Of a DNA stretch of 64,000 nt, positions 9,017 to 17,320 are shown one piece after another (position 1 is the first letter of the stretch; each line of letters opens with the position of its first letter). The translations under genes and the position numbers were made by a program. The DNA is taken from assembly GCF_050958605.1 (NCBI RefSeq), contig NZ_JBJHDO010000015.1, positions 1 to 64,000 on the forward strand, given 5' to 3'. Below the pieces are notes generated by a model, which searched no databases, was not told the DNA's origin, and saw only the letters and a program-made list of their open reading frames with translations. The stretch comes from G016756615 sp050958605 (GTDB taxonomy: Bacteria; Pseudomonadota; Alphaproteobacteria; Rhizobiales; Rhizobiaceae).

Positions 9017-9305
9017 CGGGAGCCTGGGAGTGAGGTTGTGCTCTCCCCGCGCGAGGCGACGCGGAGGGGCCTGACCGACATCAGCGCAGCGATGCGGACG
9101 GTCTATCCTGGACCCCGACTGCGTTTTGATTGGGATTGCTATGCGCCACCGTGCTGACGGTGGCCATCTGATGGTGAAGTCCGGCGAGGCCTCCGAGCGT
9201 TGACAGTCGTTCCGGCCGGGCGCCAGACTGGCTTTTGAACGGGCGCCCAGTGGCCGTTGGCTGGGAAAAGACCCGCGGAGGACGCGGCGCGTATGGAGGA
9301 CGCAA
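9017..9305 (+). other. Intergenic region, no gene seen
   Basis: This 289-bp spacer separates the demethylase from the dioxygenase. A short CTCTCCCCGCGCGAGG block near 9042 resembles a fragment of the RIME repeat, but the rest does not match. A second promoter for the ring-cleavage genes could be here; I found no clear boxes. A GGAGG site precedes the next ATG. Confidence 0.4.
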
Positions 9306-10259
9306 ATGGCTGACGAGCCTTGCTTCGACGTAGCTCATCTCGGCCATGTCGAGCTGTTGACGAACAGACCCGAGGAAAGTCTCGACTTCTTCGTCGAGGT
9401 CTACGGGCTGACCGAGAGCGGCCGCGACGGGCAATCGGTCTATCTGCGCGGCTGGGACGACTACGAATTCCATACGCTGAAACTCACGCAGTCCGACACC
9501 ACCGGGATGGCGCATGTCGGCTATCGGACCACGTCGCAGGCCGCGCTCGAGCGCCGTGTCGCCGCGATCGAGGCCATGGGCTGCGGCATCGGCTGGACCG
9601 AAGGCGATCTCGGCCATGGTCGCGCCTATCGCTTCCGAAGCCCTGACGGCCACATCTTCGAACTCTACTATGACACGCGCAAATACGAGGCGCCGGATAT
9701 CGAGCGCCCGGCGCTGAAGAACATGGCCCAGCGCTACCATGGCCGGGGCGCGGCGGTCCGGCGTATCGATCATTTCAACCTGCTCGCAACTGACGTTTCC
9801 GAGATGCGCGACTTCATGATCGGCGCACTGGGGAGCCGGGTGACGGAGCAGATCCGGCTCGACAACGGCCGGCTCGGTGGTTGCTGGTTCACGGTCAACA
9901 ACAAGAGCTACGACATGGCCGTCACCGAGGACCACTCGGGCGCACGCAGCCGTTTCCACCACATCACCTATGCCGTCGACCAGCGCGACGATGTCCTGCG
10001 GGCGGCCGACATCTTCCTGGAGAACGGCGTCTTCATCGAGACCGGCCCACACAAGCATGCCATTCAGGGTACGTTCTTCCTCTATGTCTACGAGCCGGCG
10101 GGCAACCGGGTGGAGGTGGCGAATGCCGGCGCCAGGCTGATCCTGCAGCCCGATTGGGAGCCGATCACCTGGACGGAGACGGAGCGTAGGAAAGGACAGG
10201 CCTGGGGGCTGAAGACGATCGCGAGCTTCCATACGCACGGTACACCGCCGGTGGAATAA
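9306..10259 (+). CDS. VOC-fold (type I) extradiol ring-cleavage dioxygenase
   Basis: A 317-residue, two-module vicinal-oxygen-chelate protein related to catechol 2,3-dioxygenase/BphC. Module 1 starts LGHVELLTNRPEESLDFF. Module 2 carries the expected Fe(II) ligands: His156 (IDHFNLL), His218 or His219 (RFHHITYAVD) and Glu270 (GNRVEVAN). It should insert O2 next to a vicinal diol. The next genes encode steps after ring opening of gallate-like substrates (GalB, GalC, GalD). This enzyme therefore probably takes the place of GalA/LigAB, which belong to a different (LigB) fold. The exact substrate (gallate, 3-O-methylgallate, protocatechuate) is not readable from sequence. Confidence 0.82.
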   Translation: MADEPCFDVAHLGHVELLTNRPEESLDFFVEVYGLTESGRDGQSVYLRGWDDYEFHTLKLTQSDTTGMAHVGYRTTSQAALERRVAAIEAMGCGIGWTEGDLGHGRAYRFRSPDGHIFELYYDTRKYEAPDIERPALKNMAQRYHGRGAAVRRIDHFNLLATDVSEMRDFMIGALGSRVTEQIRLDNGRLGGCWFTVNNKSYDMAVTEDHSGARSRFHHITYAVDQRDDVLRAADIFLENGVFIETGPHKHAIQGTFFLYVYEPAGNRVEVANAGARLILQPDWEPITWTETERRKGQAWGLKTIASFHTHGTPPVE

Positions 10260-10272
10260 GAGGAGGAGACGC

Positions 10273-11004
10273 ATGGCACAGAGGACGGCGCTGGTCGTCA
10301 GCGCGCATTCGGCGGATTTCGTCTGGCGCTGCGGCGGCGCCATCGCGCTTCATCAGGAAAAGGGGACGGACGTGACCATCGTCTGCCTTTCCTATGGCGA
10401 ACGCGGCGAGAGCGCGAAACTGTGGAAGCAAGCCGGCGCGACGCTCGAAGGCGTCAAGGCGGCGCGACGCAAGGAGGCCGAGAATGCGGCCGCCGCGCTC
10501 GGCGCGCACGACATCCAGTTCTTCGATCTCGGCGATTATCCGCTCGAAATGGATCGTGCCGCCAAGGACCGCCTTGTCGACATGATCCGCAAGGTGCAGC
10601 CCGATTTCATGCTGACGCATTCGCTAGAAGACCCCTACAACACCGACCACCCCTATGCCGCACGCATGACGCTGGAATGCCGCATGATCGCCCAGGCCTG
10701 GGGCCATAAGCCGGGCGAGAAGATCCTCGGAGCGCCGCAGCTCTATCTGTTCGAGCCGCATCAGGCCGAGCAATGCGCCTGGAAGCCCGACACGATCCTC
10801 GACATCTCGCCGGTCTGGGAAAAGAAAAAGGCTGCCATCCAATGCATGGAAGGCCAGCAGCATCTCTGGGACTACTACACCAATGTCGCGGAGAACCGGG
10901 CCAACCAGTTCCGCCGCAATTCCGGCGGCCAGTCCGGCGGGCGTGAGGCGAGATATGCCGAAGCGTTCCAGTCCGTCTTTCCCCGAACCGTGGATGAGCT
11001 GTGA
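10273..11004 (+). CDS. galB: 4-oxalomesaconate hydratase, GalB type (PIG-L/LmbE fold)
   Basis: A 243-residue protein of the PIG-L/LmbE metal-hydrolase fold. Instead of the deacetylase motif AHPDD it has SAHSADFVWRCGG, a variant I associate with the Zn-dependent 4-oxalomesaconate hydratase GalB of Pseudomonas putida. The second metal block THSLEDPYNTDH is present. It would hydrate 4-oxalomesaconate to 4-carboxy-4-hydroxy-2-oxoadipate. The start has a perfect AGGAGGAGA site, and the stop overlaps the next gene. A position directly before GalC- and GalD-type genes supports the assignment over a sugar N-deacetylase. Confidence 0.78.
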   Translation: MAQRTALVVSAHSADFVWRCGGAIALHQEKGTDVTIVCLSYGERGESAKLWKQAGATLEGVKAARRKEAENAAAALGAHDIQFFDLGDYPLEMDRAAKDRLVDMIRKVQPDFMLTHSLEDPYNTDHPYAARMTLECRMIAQAWGHKPGEKILGAPQLYLFEPHQAEQCAWKPDTILDISPVWEKKKAAIQCMEGQQHLWDYYTNVAENRANQFRRNSGGQSGGREARYAEAFQSVFPRTVDEL

Positions 11005-11675
11005 TGGGCATCGTCATCCAGAACATCGAGCGCCCCGCGGCCGAAATCGTTGCCGGCCTGGGGCAATGCGGCGTGGCGACCGTGCATGAAGCGCAGGGAC
11101 GGTCAGGCCTCATGCGCCCCTTCATGCGGCCGATCTACGCCGGGGTCCGCATCGCCGGACCGGCCGTGACCGTGTCGGTCGCGCCCGGCGACAATTGGAT
11201 GATCCACGTCGCCGTGGAGCAGTGCCGGGAAGGCGACATTGTGGTCGTTGCGCCGACCAGCCCTTGCGAGGACGGTTATTTCGGCGAGCTACTGGCGCGC
11301 TCCCTTCAAGCCCGCGGCGTCGGAGGGCTTGTCATCGAGGCCGGCGTGCGGGACGTCCGCGATCTCGCCGAGATCGGCTTTCCCGTCTGGTCGAAGGCGA
11401 TTTTCGCTCAGGGCACGGTGAAGGAGACGATCGGCTCGGTGAATGTTCCGATCGTCTGCGCCGGTGCAAGCGTCAATCCCGGCGACGTGATCGTGGCGGA
11501 CGATGACGGGGTGTGTGTCGTTCCGCACGGCAAAGCCGAGGAGGCTCTGAAAAATTCCCGCGCCCGCGAGGCCCGGGAAGCGGAAGTCCGCAAGCGTCTC
11601 CTTGCGGGCGAACTCGGCCTCGACATCTACGACATGCGCGGGAAGCTTGCGGCCAAGGGCCTGAAATATGTCTGA
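11004..11675 (+). CDS. galC: 4-carboxy-4-hydroxy-2-oxoadipate aldolase (HMG/CHA aldolase, RraA-like)
   Basis: A 223-residue member of the RraA-like/HMG-CHA class II pyruvate aldolase family. It has the family signatures GQCGVATVHEAQG near the N-terminus, GDIVVVAP, GGLVIEAGVRD (the RD pair binds pyruvate and metal) and ADDDGVCVVP. It would split carboxy-hydroxy-oxoadipate into pyruvate and oxaloacetate, the last step of gallate and protocatechuate 4,5-cleavage. The ATG at 11004 overlaps the galB TGA by one base; a GTG one codon earlier is equally possible. It overlaps the next gene by 8 nt. Confidence 0.85.
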   Translation: MGIVIQNIERPAAEIVAGLGQCGVATVHEAQGRSGLMRPFMRPIYAGVRIAGPAVTVSVAPGDNWMIHVAVEQCREGDIVVVAPTSPCEDGYFGELLARSLQARGVGGLVIEAGVRDVRDLAEIGFPVWSKAIFAQGTVKETIGSVNVPIVCAGASVNPGDVIVADDDGVCVVPHGKAEEALKNSRAREAREAEVRKRLLAGELGLDIYDMRGKLAAKGLKYV

Positions 11676-12723
11676 ACGCGGGGTGCCCTGCATGTGGATG
11701 CGCGGCGGCACCTCCAAGGGAGGCTACTTTCTCGCCGAGGATCTTCCCGCGGACAGTTCCGAACGGGAGGCATTCCTGCTGCGGCTGATGGGTTCGCCCG
11801 ATGCCCGGCAGATCGACGGGCTGGGCGGCGCTAATCCGCTCACCTCCAAGGTCGCGGTTGTAACGCGTTCCACCCGGCCGGGCGTCGACATCGATTATCT
11901 TTTCCTTCAGGTCTTCGTCGACCGTCCGATCGTCAGCGACGCCCAGAACTGCGGCAACATCCTCGCCGGAGTCGGCCCCTTCGCGATCGAGCGCGGCCTT
12001 GTCGGAGCGAAGGACGGCAGGACAGACGTGCGTATCTTCATGGAAAACACCGGTCAGGTGGCGACTGCCACCGTATTCACGCCGGGCGGCCAGGTTACCT
12101 ATGCAGGAGATACCGCGATCGACGGCGTGCCGGGAACGTCGGCCGCTGTCCCGATCGCTTTCGAGGACGTCGCAGGCTCGTCCTGCGGCGCCCTGCTGCC
12201 CACCGGCAATCCCTGGGATTTGATCGAGGGCGTCTCGGTGACCCTGATCGACAACGGCATGCCCTGCGTCGTCCTGCGCGCGGCGGACCTCGGCGTTTCA
12301 GGAGACGAGCCGCCGGCGACGCTTGAGGCCGACGCCGATTTGCGCAAGCGCCTGGAAGCCATCCGCCTCAAGGCCGGTCCGCTCATGAATCTCGGCGACG
12401 TGCCGGAGAAAACCGTTCCCAAGATGACCATGGTCTCTCCCGCCAGAAAGAGTGGCGCGATCTCGACGCGCACCTTCATTCCGCATCGTTGCCACAGCTC
12501 CATCGGCGTGTTCGGAGCAGTCAGTGTCGCGACCGCCTGCCTTCTGCCCGCCGGACCGGCCGCGGAGCTCGCGAAAATTCCGTCGGGGGCGGAAAAGACG
12601 CTCTCCATTGAACATCCGACGGGCCAAATGTCGGTCGTCGCGACGATGGAAGACGAGCAGATCAAACGTGTCGCGGTACTGCGGACTGCGCGCAAGCTGT
12701 TCGACGGTTTGGTGTTCGCCTGA
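11668..12723 (+). CDS. galD: 4-oxalomesaconate tautomerase (PrpF superfamily), GalD/LigU-like
   Basis: A 351-residue protein with the two-domain diaminopimelate epimerase-like fold of the PrpF family. Motifs are CMWMRGGTSKGGYF at the N-terminus, QNCGNILAGVGPFAIE in domain 1 and HRCHSSIGVFGAVSVA in domain 2. PrpF isomerises methylaconitate. The GalD/LigU branch interconverts keto and enol (or double-bond) forms of 4-oxalomesaconate, and the galB-galC context selects that role here. It overlaps galC by 8 nt. The next gene follows after 52 bp. Confidence 0.82.
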   Translation: MSERGVPCMWMRGGTSKGGYFLAEDLPADSSEREAFLLRLMGSPDARQIDGLGGANPLTSKVAVVTRSTRPGVDIDYLFLQVFVDRPIVSDAQNCGNILAGVGPFAIERGLVGAKDGRTDVRIFMENTGQVATATVFTPGGQVTYAGDTAIDGVPGTSAAVPIAFEDVAGSSCGALLPTGNPWDLIEGVSVTLIDNGMPCVVLRAADLGVSGDEPPATLEADADLRKRLEAIRLKAGPLMNLGDVPEKTVPKMTMVSPARKSGAISTRTFIPHRCHSSIGVFGAVSVATACLLPAGPAAELAKIPSGAEKTLSIEHPTGQMSVVATMEDEQIKRVAVLRTARKLFDGLVFA

Positions 12724-12775
12724 GCATTTGCGGCCAGGTGAAGTCACCTGGCCTCGCACAAAGGGACAGGGAGCA

Positions 12776-13648
12776 ATGATGCAGATCGCCTTCATCGGAT
12801 TCGGCGAAGCGGCACGGGCCCTCCGTGAGAGCCTTTCGGCGCAAGAGCCGGCTCTCGGTTTTGCGGCCTACGATATCCTGCTCGACAGGGAAGGCGTCGA
12901 GGGGCCGTGCGGCGCGGCCATGCGTGCCCATGGCGTCGAGATCGCCACATCGGCCGGGCAGGCCGTTTCCCGAGCGGGCTGGATCGTCAGCGCGGTGACT
13001 GCCGACCAGAGCCTTCAAGCCGTCAAATCCGCGTTGCCTCATTTGAAGCGCGGACAGGCCTTCATCGACATCAATTCCGTTTCACCGCAGCGAAAGCGCG
13101 ATAGCGCCGCCTTGCTGGAACCGTCCGGCGCGATCTATGTCGACATGGCCGTTATGGCGCCGGTCCATCCACGGGGCCACCGTACGCCGGTCCTGCTCGC
13201 CGGGCAGGTGGACGAGCTTCGCCAAAGCTTTGCCCGACTGGGCTTCAACTTCGAAATCGTCGGGCCGGAAGCCGGCGCTGCCACCGCGATCAAGATGGTA
13301 CGCAGCCTGTTTGTCAAAGGCCTCGAAGCGATCACGGTCGAGACCCTGCTGGCAGCCGAAGCAACGGGATGCCTGGACTACATATTGAAATCGCTGTCCG
13401 GCTCCTATGCCGGCCTCGGTTTCCCCGATTTCGCCAGCTACCAGTTCGAGCGCACCGTCAGGCACGGCAAACGCCGCGCCGCCGAAATGCGCGAGAGCGC
13501 CGCCACGCTTGACGATCTCCGTCTTCACGGTCGGCTCGCCGAGGCGATCGCGGAGGTTCAGGACCGGATGGGCAGATTGAGCGGCACGCCGGAGGCCGGG
13601 TTGCGGGAGACCGTCGCCAGGCTGCTTGCCGAGCGACGACTTTCTTGA
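12776..13648 (+). CDS. NAD(P)-dependent dehydrogenase with C-terminal DUF1932 (6PGDH-like)
   Basis: A 290-residue protein of the beta-hydroxyacid dehydrogenase type. The N-terminal Rossmann domain opens with IAFIGFGEAARALRE, and the conserved INSVSPQRKRD (about residue 100) corresponds to the family substrate loop. The C-terminal helical region with AIKMVRSLFVKGLEA (catalytic-type Lys) leads into DUF1932. It sits last in the ring-cleavage operon behind an AGGGACAGGGAG site. It might oxidise a 2-hydroxy or semialdehyde intermediate, taking a LigC-like role, or reduce a side product. LigC itself belongs to another (GFO/IDH) family, so the specific reaction is unknown. Confidence 0.75.
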   Translation: MMQIAFIGFGEAARALRESLSAQEPALGFAAYDILLDREGVEGPCGAAMRAHGVEIATSAGQAVSRAGWIVSAVTADQSLQAVKSALPHLKRGQAFIDINSVSPQRKRDSAALLEPSGAIYVDMAVMAPVHPRGHRTPVLLAGQVDELRQSFARLGFNFEIVGPEAGAATAIKMVRSLFVKGLEAITVETLLAAEATGCLDYILKSLSGSYAGLGFPDFASYQFERTVRHGKRRAAEMRESAATLDDLRLHGRLAEAIAEVQDRMGRLSGTPEAGLRETVARLLAERRLS

Positions 13649-13656
13649 CGCATCCT

Positions 13657-13680
13657 GCCGGAGCGTGACACGGCTCCGGC
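13657..13680. terminator. Stem-loop between convergent genes
   Basis: GCCGGAGC (13657-13664) pairs perfectly with GCTCCGGC (13673-13680) over an 8-nt loop. It lies between the convergent ends of the DUF1932 gene and tyrS, so it can serve both strands. There is no long T run on either side. Confidence 0.6.
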
Positions 13681-13690
13681 GCGACTGAGA

Positions 13691-14965
13691 TCAACCGGCG
13701 CGGATCAGCACGTGGCGCTTGCGGCCGGCGGAGAGTTTGAGCACACCCTTGCCCAGCTCCCCTTCAGCCAGGTATGCCGCTTCGTCCGTGATCGCCGCAT
13801 CGTTGAGTCGGGCGCCGCCGCCGCGGATCAGGCGCCTCGCCTCGCTTTTCGATCCTGCCAAACCGGCAGTCACCAGCAGATCGGCGAGCGGCATGCCTTG
13901 CCGGAGGCTGGCGCCATCCACGACGACCGTGGGGAGTCCGGCTGCGGCTTCACCTTCCTCGAAGGTTCGGCGCGCGGTCTCATTGGCGGTCAGCGCGGCA
14001 TCGCGTCCATGACAGAGCGCCGTCACGGCATCGGCCAGAATCTTCTTCGCCTCATTGATCTCGCTGCCGCGAAGAGCCTCCAGCCGGGCGATCTCGTCGA
14101 TCGGCAGTTCGGTGAAAAGCCGCAGGAACCGACCCACATCGGCGTCCTCGGTGTTCCGCCAGAACTGCCAGAAATCATAGGGCGAGAGCCGCTCGGCATT
14201 GAGCCAGACCGCGCCGGAAGCGGTCTTGCCCATCTTGGCGCCCGAGGACGTCGTCAGCAGCGGCGCGGTCAGCCCGAACAATTCCCTGCCATCGACGCGA
14301 CGAGCGAGTTCGACGCCGTTGACGATGTTGCCCCACTGGTCGGACCCGCCGAATTGCAGGATGCATTGGCGGCTGCGGGCCAACTCCAGGAAGTCGTAGG
14401 CCTGGATCACCATGTAGTTGAATTCGAGCAGCGACAGGGATTGCTCGCGCTCGAGCCGCTGGCGAACGGAATCGAAGCTCAGCATTCGGCCAACCGAGAA
14501 ATGACGGCCGAAGTCGCGCAGAAAATCGATGTAACCGAGGCCGTCCAGCCAGTCCGCATTGTTGAGCATAATTGCGTCGGTCGGCCCTTCCCCGAAGGTA
14601 AGGTACTTCTCGAACACCTGCCGGATGCCGGCCAGATTGGCGGCGATTTGCGTGTCGTCGAGGAGCGGCCGCGTCGTGTCGCGAAAGCTGGGATCTCCGA
14701 TCCGTGTCGTGCCCCCGCCCATCAGCACGATCGGCTTGTGGCCGGTGCGCTGGAACCAGCGCAGCATCATGATCGGCACGAGGTGCCCGACATGCAGGCT
14801 GTCAGCGGTAAGATCGAGGCCGTTATAGGCCACAACCGGTCCTCCGCTGAGCCGTTCGTCGAGACGCTCGAGATCGGTGCATTGATGGAGGAAGCCGCGC
14901 TCCGCAAGGGTTCGCAGGAATTCCGACCTCAGGGAAGTCGCCGGCTCGGTTTGCAGTATCGTCAT
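13691..14965 (-). CDS. tyrS: Tyrosyl-tRNA synthetase
   Basis: A 424-residue class I aminoacyl-tRNA synthetase that charges tRNA-Tyr. Domains are a Rossmann catalytic core with GGPVVAYNGLDLTADSLHVGHL (HIGH motif as HVGH), tyrosine-pocket residues in QAYDFLELARS and GGSDQWGN, and the KMSKS loop as KMGKT. A C-terminal S4 RNA-binding domain (about 355-420) has KSEARRLIRGGGARLND. The start at 14965 is preferred over 14989 because GGAG lies about 7 nt upstream and that start codon begins the conserved N-terminus. The upstream leader contains hairpins and a possible Tyr-rich leader peptide (see separate entries). Confidence 0.96.
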   Translation of the reverse strand: MTILQTEPATSLRSEFLRTLAERGFLHQCTDLERLDERLSGGPVVAYNGLDLTADSLHVGHLVPIMMLRWFQRTGHKPIVLMGGGTTRIGDPSFRDTTRPLLDDTQIAANLAGIRQVFEKYLTFGEGPTDAIMLNNADWLDGLGYIDFLRDFGRHFSVGRMLSFDSVRQRLEREQSLSLLEFNYMVIQAYDFLELARSRQCILQFGGSDQWGNIVNGVELARRVDGRELFGLTAPLLTTSSGAKMGKTASGAVWLNAERLSPYDFWQFWRNTEDADVGRFLRLFTELPIDEIARLEALRGSEINEAKKILADAVTALCHGRDAALTANETARRTFEEGEAAAGLPTVVVDGASLRQGMPLADLLVTAGLAGSKSEARRLIRGGGARLNDAAITDEAAYLAEGELGKGVLKLSAGRKRHVLIRAG

Positions 14966-15150
14966 CAGGGGTCTCCGTTTTGGCCACAAGGCCGGAGACC
15001 TCTCATGAACACGCCGCCGACCCTTGCGGCGTCGTGGGTGTCAAGACATGACCTATCGCGCCGCCCTATGAGGACAGCGGGTAATAAACGCTCGACAGAT
15101 GCGCGGCACGGGTCATGCAGCGTATCTATACATCGCCCGCCGTCTCGGCA
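14966..15150 (-). promoter_or_regulatory. Structured tyrS leader (candidate attenuator)
   Basis: Two perfect hairpins precede tyrS: an 8-bp stem (14970-14977 with 14993-15000) whose proximal arm contains the tyrS ribosome-binding GGAG, and a 7-bp stem (15011-15017 with 15026-15032). Further upstream is a 6-codon reading frame with two Tyr codons (15113-15133). Sequestration of the ribosome site by the first stem suggests translational or transcriptional attenuation responding to Tyr-tRNA. No poly-T terminator is visible, so the mechanism is uncertain. Confidence 0.4.
15113..15133 (-). CDS. Candidate leader peptide MYRYAA upstream of tyrS
   Basis: ATG TAT AGA TAC GCT GCA TGA reads Met-Tyr-Arg-Tyr-Ala-Ala-stop, 147 nt upstream of tyrS on the same strand. 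Two Tyr codons in six are rare in this GC-rich DNA. The upstream ribosome site (GGCGGG) is weak. A perfect 6-bp hairpin (15141-15146 with 15154-15159) lies just 5' of it. It may be chance. Confidence 0.35.
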   Translation of the reverse strand: MYRYAA

Positions 15151-15433
15151 AGGGAGACGTGAGACGAGATGATCAGGATGCGAACCACCGAAACGGCGGA
15201 GCGATCGCGGAGATGTAACGGCCGCCCTACAGTGGCCAGAAAGCTGCCTCACCACAGATTTGTTTTTTGCTCGATTGCCCCACTGGCCGAAACCCAGGGC
15301 ATGTAATTTTGAGTTTTTGGCAGTCCGGAGAAAATATTTCCACCCGTCCGGCCGTGCAGCGATACCGATGCCTCGTTCCGGCCGGTGCCGCATGGTTATT
15401 TCGCCGCAACGCTCAGACAACAAGGTTGCTTTC
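15151..15433 (+). promoter_or_regulatory. Upstream region of sulfate-binding protein gene
   Basis: This 283-bp region contains no gene. It is locally AT-richer, with TTTGTTTTTTGC near 15261 and TGTAATTTTGAGTTTTTGG near 15302, which fits a promoter for the sulfate operon. I see no definite CysB-type motif. Genes for sulfate uptake are normally induced by sulfur limitation. Confidence 0.4.
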
Positions 15434-16420
15434 ATGAAACGCTTGCTTTTGATCGGCGCCGCGGCAGCCGCGCTGCTATCGGCCTCGCTGCCGGCCTGGT
15501 CGGCCGACAAGATCCTGAACGCCTCCTACGACATCGCGCGCGAGCTCTTCGTTGCGGTGAACGAGGCTTTTATCGCCAAGAACCCCGGCATCACCGTCGA
15601 CCAGTCGCATGCCGGCTCCTCCAAACAAGCCCGCGCCGTATTGGAGGGGCTGGAGGCCGACGTGGTGACCTTCAATCAGGTGACCGACATCGACGCGCTG
15701 GTGAAAGGCGGCTTCGTCTCGGAAGACTGGAAGAGCGAATTCGCCAACAATGCTTCGCCTTTCTATTCGCTGCCCGCCTTTCTGGTGCGGGAGGGCAATC
15801 CCAAGGGCGTGAAGGACTGGAACGACCTCGTTCGCGACGACGTGAAGGTCATCTTCCCCAACCCCAAGACCTCCGGAAACGCGCGCTACACTTATCTCGC
15901 CGCCACCGCCTACGCCAAGGAGGCCTTCGGCAACGACGAGGAGAAGGTGCACGCCTTCATCAGCAAGCTGTTCGACAACGTTCCGGTGTTCGACACGGGC
16001 GGACGTGCCGCGACGACGACCTTCGTCGAGCGTGAAATCGGCGACGTTCTGATCACCTTCGAGGCCGAGACGCGCGGCATCGCCAAGGAATTCGGCGAGG
16101 ACAAGTTCGACATCGTCGTTCCTTCCGTCAGCCTGCTCGCCGAATTCCCCGTGGCGATCGTCGACACGGTTGCCGACAAGCGCGGCTCGCGCGATCTCGC
16201 CAAGACCTATCTCGATTTCCTCTACACGCCGGAAGGCCAGAAAATCCTGGCCGAGAACGGCAACCGCCCGAACGACCCGGCGGTCGCGGCCGAATTCAAG
16301 GACCAATTCCCTGAGGTCCGTCTGGTCAAGGTCGAGGACGTGTTCGGCGGCTGGGACAAGATCCAGGAAGAACATTTCAAATCGGGCGGCACGCTCGACC
16401 GGCTCTACGGCGAGCGTTGA
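15434..16420 (+). CDS. sbp: Periplasmic sulfate/thiosulfate-binding protein
   Basis: A 328-residue receptor for the sulfate ABC importer. A Sec signal peptide (MKRLLLIGAAAAALLSASLP, cleaved near WSA-DK) precedes the family start ILNASYDIARELF. Typical motifs are SHAGSSKQARAVLEGLEADVV, NPKTSGNARYTYLAA and GGRAATTTFVEREIGDVLI, all seen in Sbp/CysP. The length matches E. coli Sbp (329). The start at 15434 is dictated by the signal peptide. It is followed by cysT, cysW and cysA homologues, separated from cysT by a long hairpin that may protect the highly expressed binding-protein mRNA. Confidence 0.94.
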   Translation: MKRLLLIGAAAAALLSASLPAWSADKILNASYDIARELFVAVNEAFIAKNPGITVDQSHAGSSKQARAVLEGLEADVVTFNQVTDIDALVKGGFVSEDWKSEFANNASPFYSLPAFLVREGNPKGVKDWNDLVRDDVKVIFPNPKTSGNARYTYLAATAYAKEAFGNDEEKVHAFISKLFDNVPVFDTGGRAATTTFVEREIGDVLITFEAETRGIAKEFGEDKFDIVVPSVSLLAEFPVAIVDTVADKRGSRDLAKTYLDFLYTPEGQKILAENGNRPNDPAVAAEFKDQFPEVRLVKVEDVFGGWDKIQEEHFKSGGTLDRLYGER

Positions 16421-16447
16421 CCGCTCGCGTCTCTTTTTGGTCATGGC

Positions 16448-16473
16448 CGCGGGGCCGGCATGCCGGCCCCGCG
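16448..16473 (+). promoter_or_regulatory. Perfect 26-nt palindrome between sbp and cysT
   Basis: CGCGGGGCCGGCA is followed immediately by its reverse complement, giving 13 potential base pairs. It sits in the 76-nt gap after the binding-protein gene and has no T run. In ABC operons such hairpins stabilise the binding-protein mRNA or partly terminate transcription. It also argues against starting cysT at the ATG at 16443. Confidence 0.65.
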
Positions 16474-16496
16474 AATTCATCTGGAAGGCTCCATCC

Positions 16497-17318
16497 TTGA
16501 AACGCCGCGTCCTGCCAGGCTTTCCCCTGGCCCTGGGGGTCACGCTCTTCTATGTCGCCATCATCGTCGTGCTGCCGCTCGGCGCCTTGATCTTCAAGGC
16601 GGCTGGGCTCGGCCCGGCGGAATATTGGCGCATCGTGTCGTCGCCACGCGCCGTCGCCAGCTATCGAGTCACCGCACTCTCGGCACTCGCAGCCACCGCC
16701 TTCAACCTCCTCTTCGGTCTGGCGCTGGCCTGGGTGCTGGTGCGCTACCGGTTCCCAGGCCGCCGTCTCGTCGATGCGCTGGTCGACCTGCCTTTCGCGC
16801 TGCCCACTGCTGTCGCCGGCATCGCGCTCACCACGCTCTTCGCCAGCAATGGCTGGTTCGGCGGTGTCCTGGCAGAGATGGGAATCAAGGTCGCCTATAC
16901 GCCCCTCGGCATCATGATCGCCATGTGCTTCACCAGCCTGCCCTTCATCGTGCGCACGGTGCAGCCGGTCCTGGAAGACCTCGATCCGGCGCTCGAGGAA
17001 GCAGCCCAGACGCTCGGCGGCAGCGACAGGGCGATCTTCCTTCGTGTACTCCTGCCGCTGCTCGCCCCGGCGCTGCTCGCCGGCGTATCGCTTTCTTTTG
17101 CCCGCAGCCTCGGCGAATTCGGCGCCATCATCTTCATTGCCGGCAACCAGCCGTTCCAGACCGAGATCACGGCGCTGCTCGCCTTCATCCGACTTGAGGA
17201 ATACGACTACCAGGCAGCGGCCGCCATCGCCTCGGTGCTGCTCATCACGGCCTTCGTCATGCTCGCCGCGACCAACCTCCTCCAGGCTCGTGCCCTGCGC
17301 TACACGAGGAGGAGCTGA
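16497..17318 (+). CDS. cysT: Sulfate/thiosulfate ABC transporter permease CysT (CysU)
   Basis: A 273-residue inner-membrane permease with about six helices. The BPD_transp_1 loop contains EEAAQTLGGSDRAIFLRVLLP, the EAA motif that docks CysA. The SFARSLGEFGAIIFIAGN block is diagnostic for CysT. I start at TTG (16497) because GGAAGG lies 9 nt upstream and the resulting length matches E. coli CysU (277). The ATG at 16443 lies before the 26-nt palindrome and would add an untypical N-terminus. It pairs with CysW, whose gene begins 2 bp after this one ends. Confidence 0.9.
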   Translation: MKRRVLPGFPLALGVTLFYVAIIVVLPLGALIFKAAGLGPAEYWRIVSSPRAVASYRVTALSALAATAFNLLFGLALAWVLVRYRFPGRRLVDALVDLPFALPTAVAGIALTTLFASNGWFGGVLAEMGIKVAYTPLGIMIAMCFTSLPFIVRTVQPVLEDLDPALEEAAQTLGGSDRAIFLRVLLPLLAPALLAGVSLSFARSLGEFGAIIFIAGNQPFQTEITALLAFIRLEEYDYQAAAAIASVLLITAFVMLAATNLLQARALRYTRRS

Positions 17319-17320
17319 TC

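Noticed and set aside
14966..15433. T-box riboswitch for tyrS
   Set aside because: No T-box consensus or specifier-loop layout could be seen, and T-boxes are mainly found in Gram-positive bacteria.
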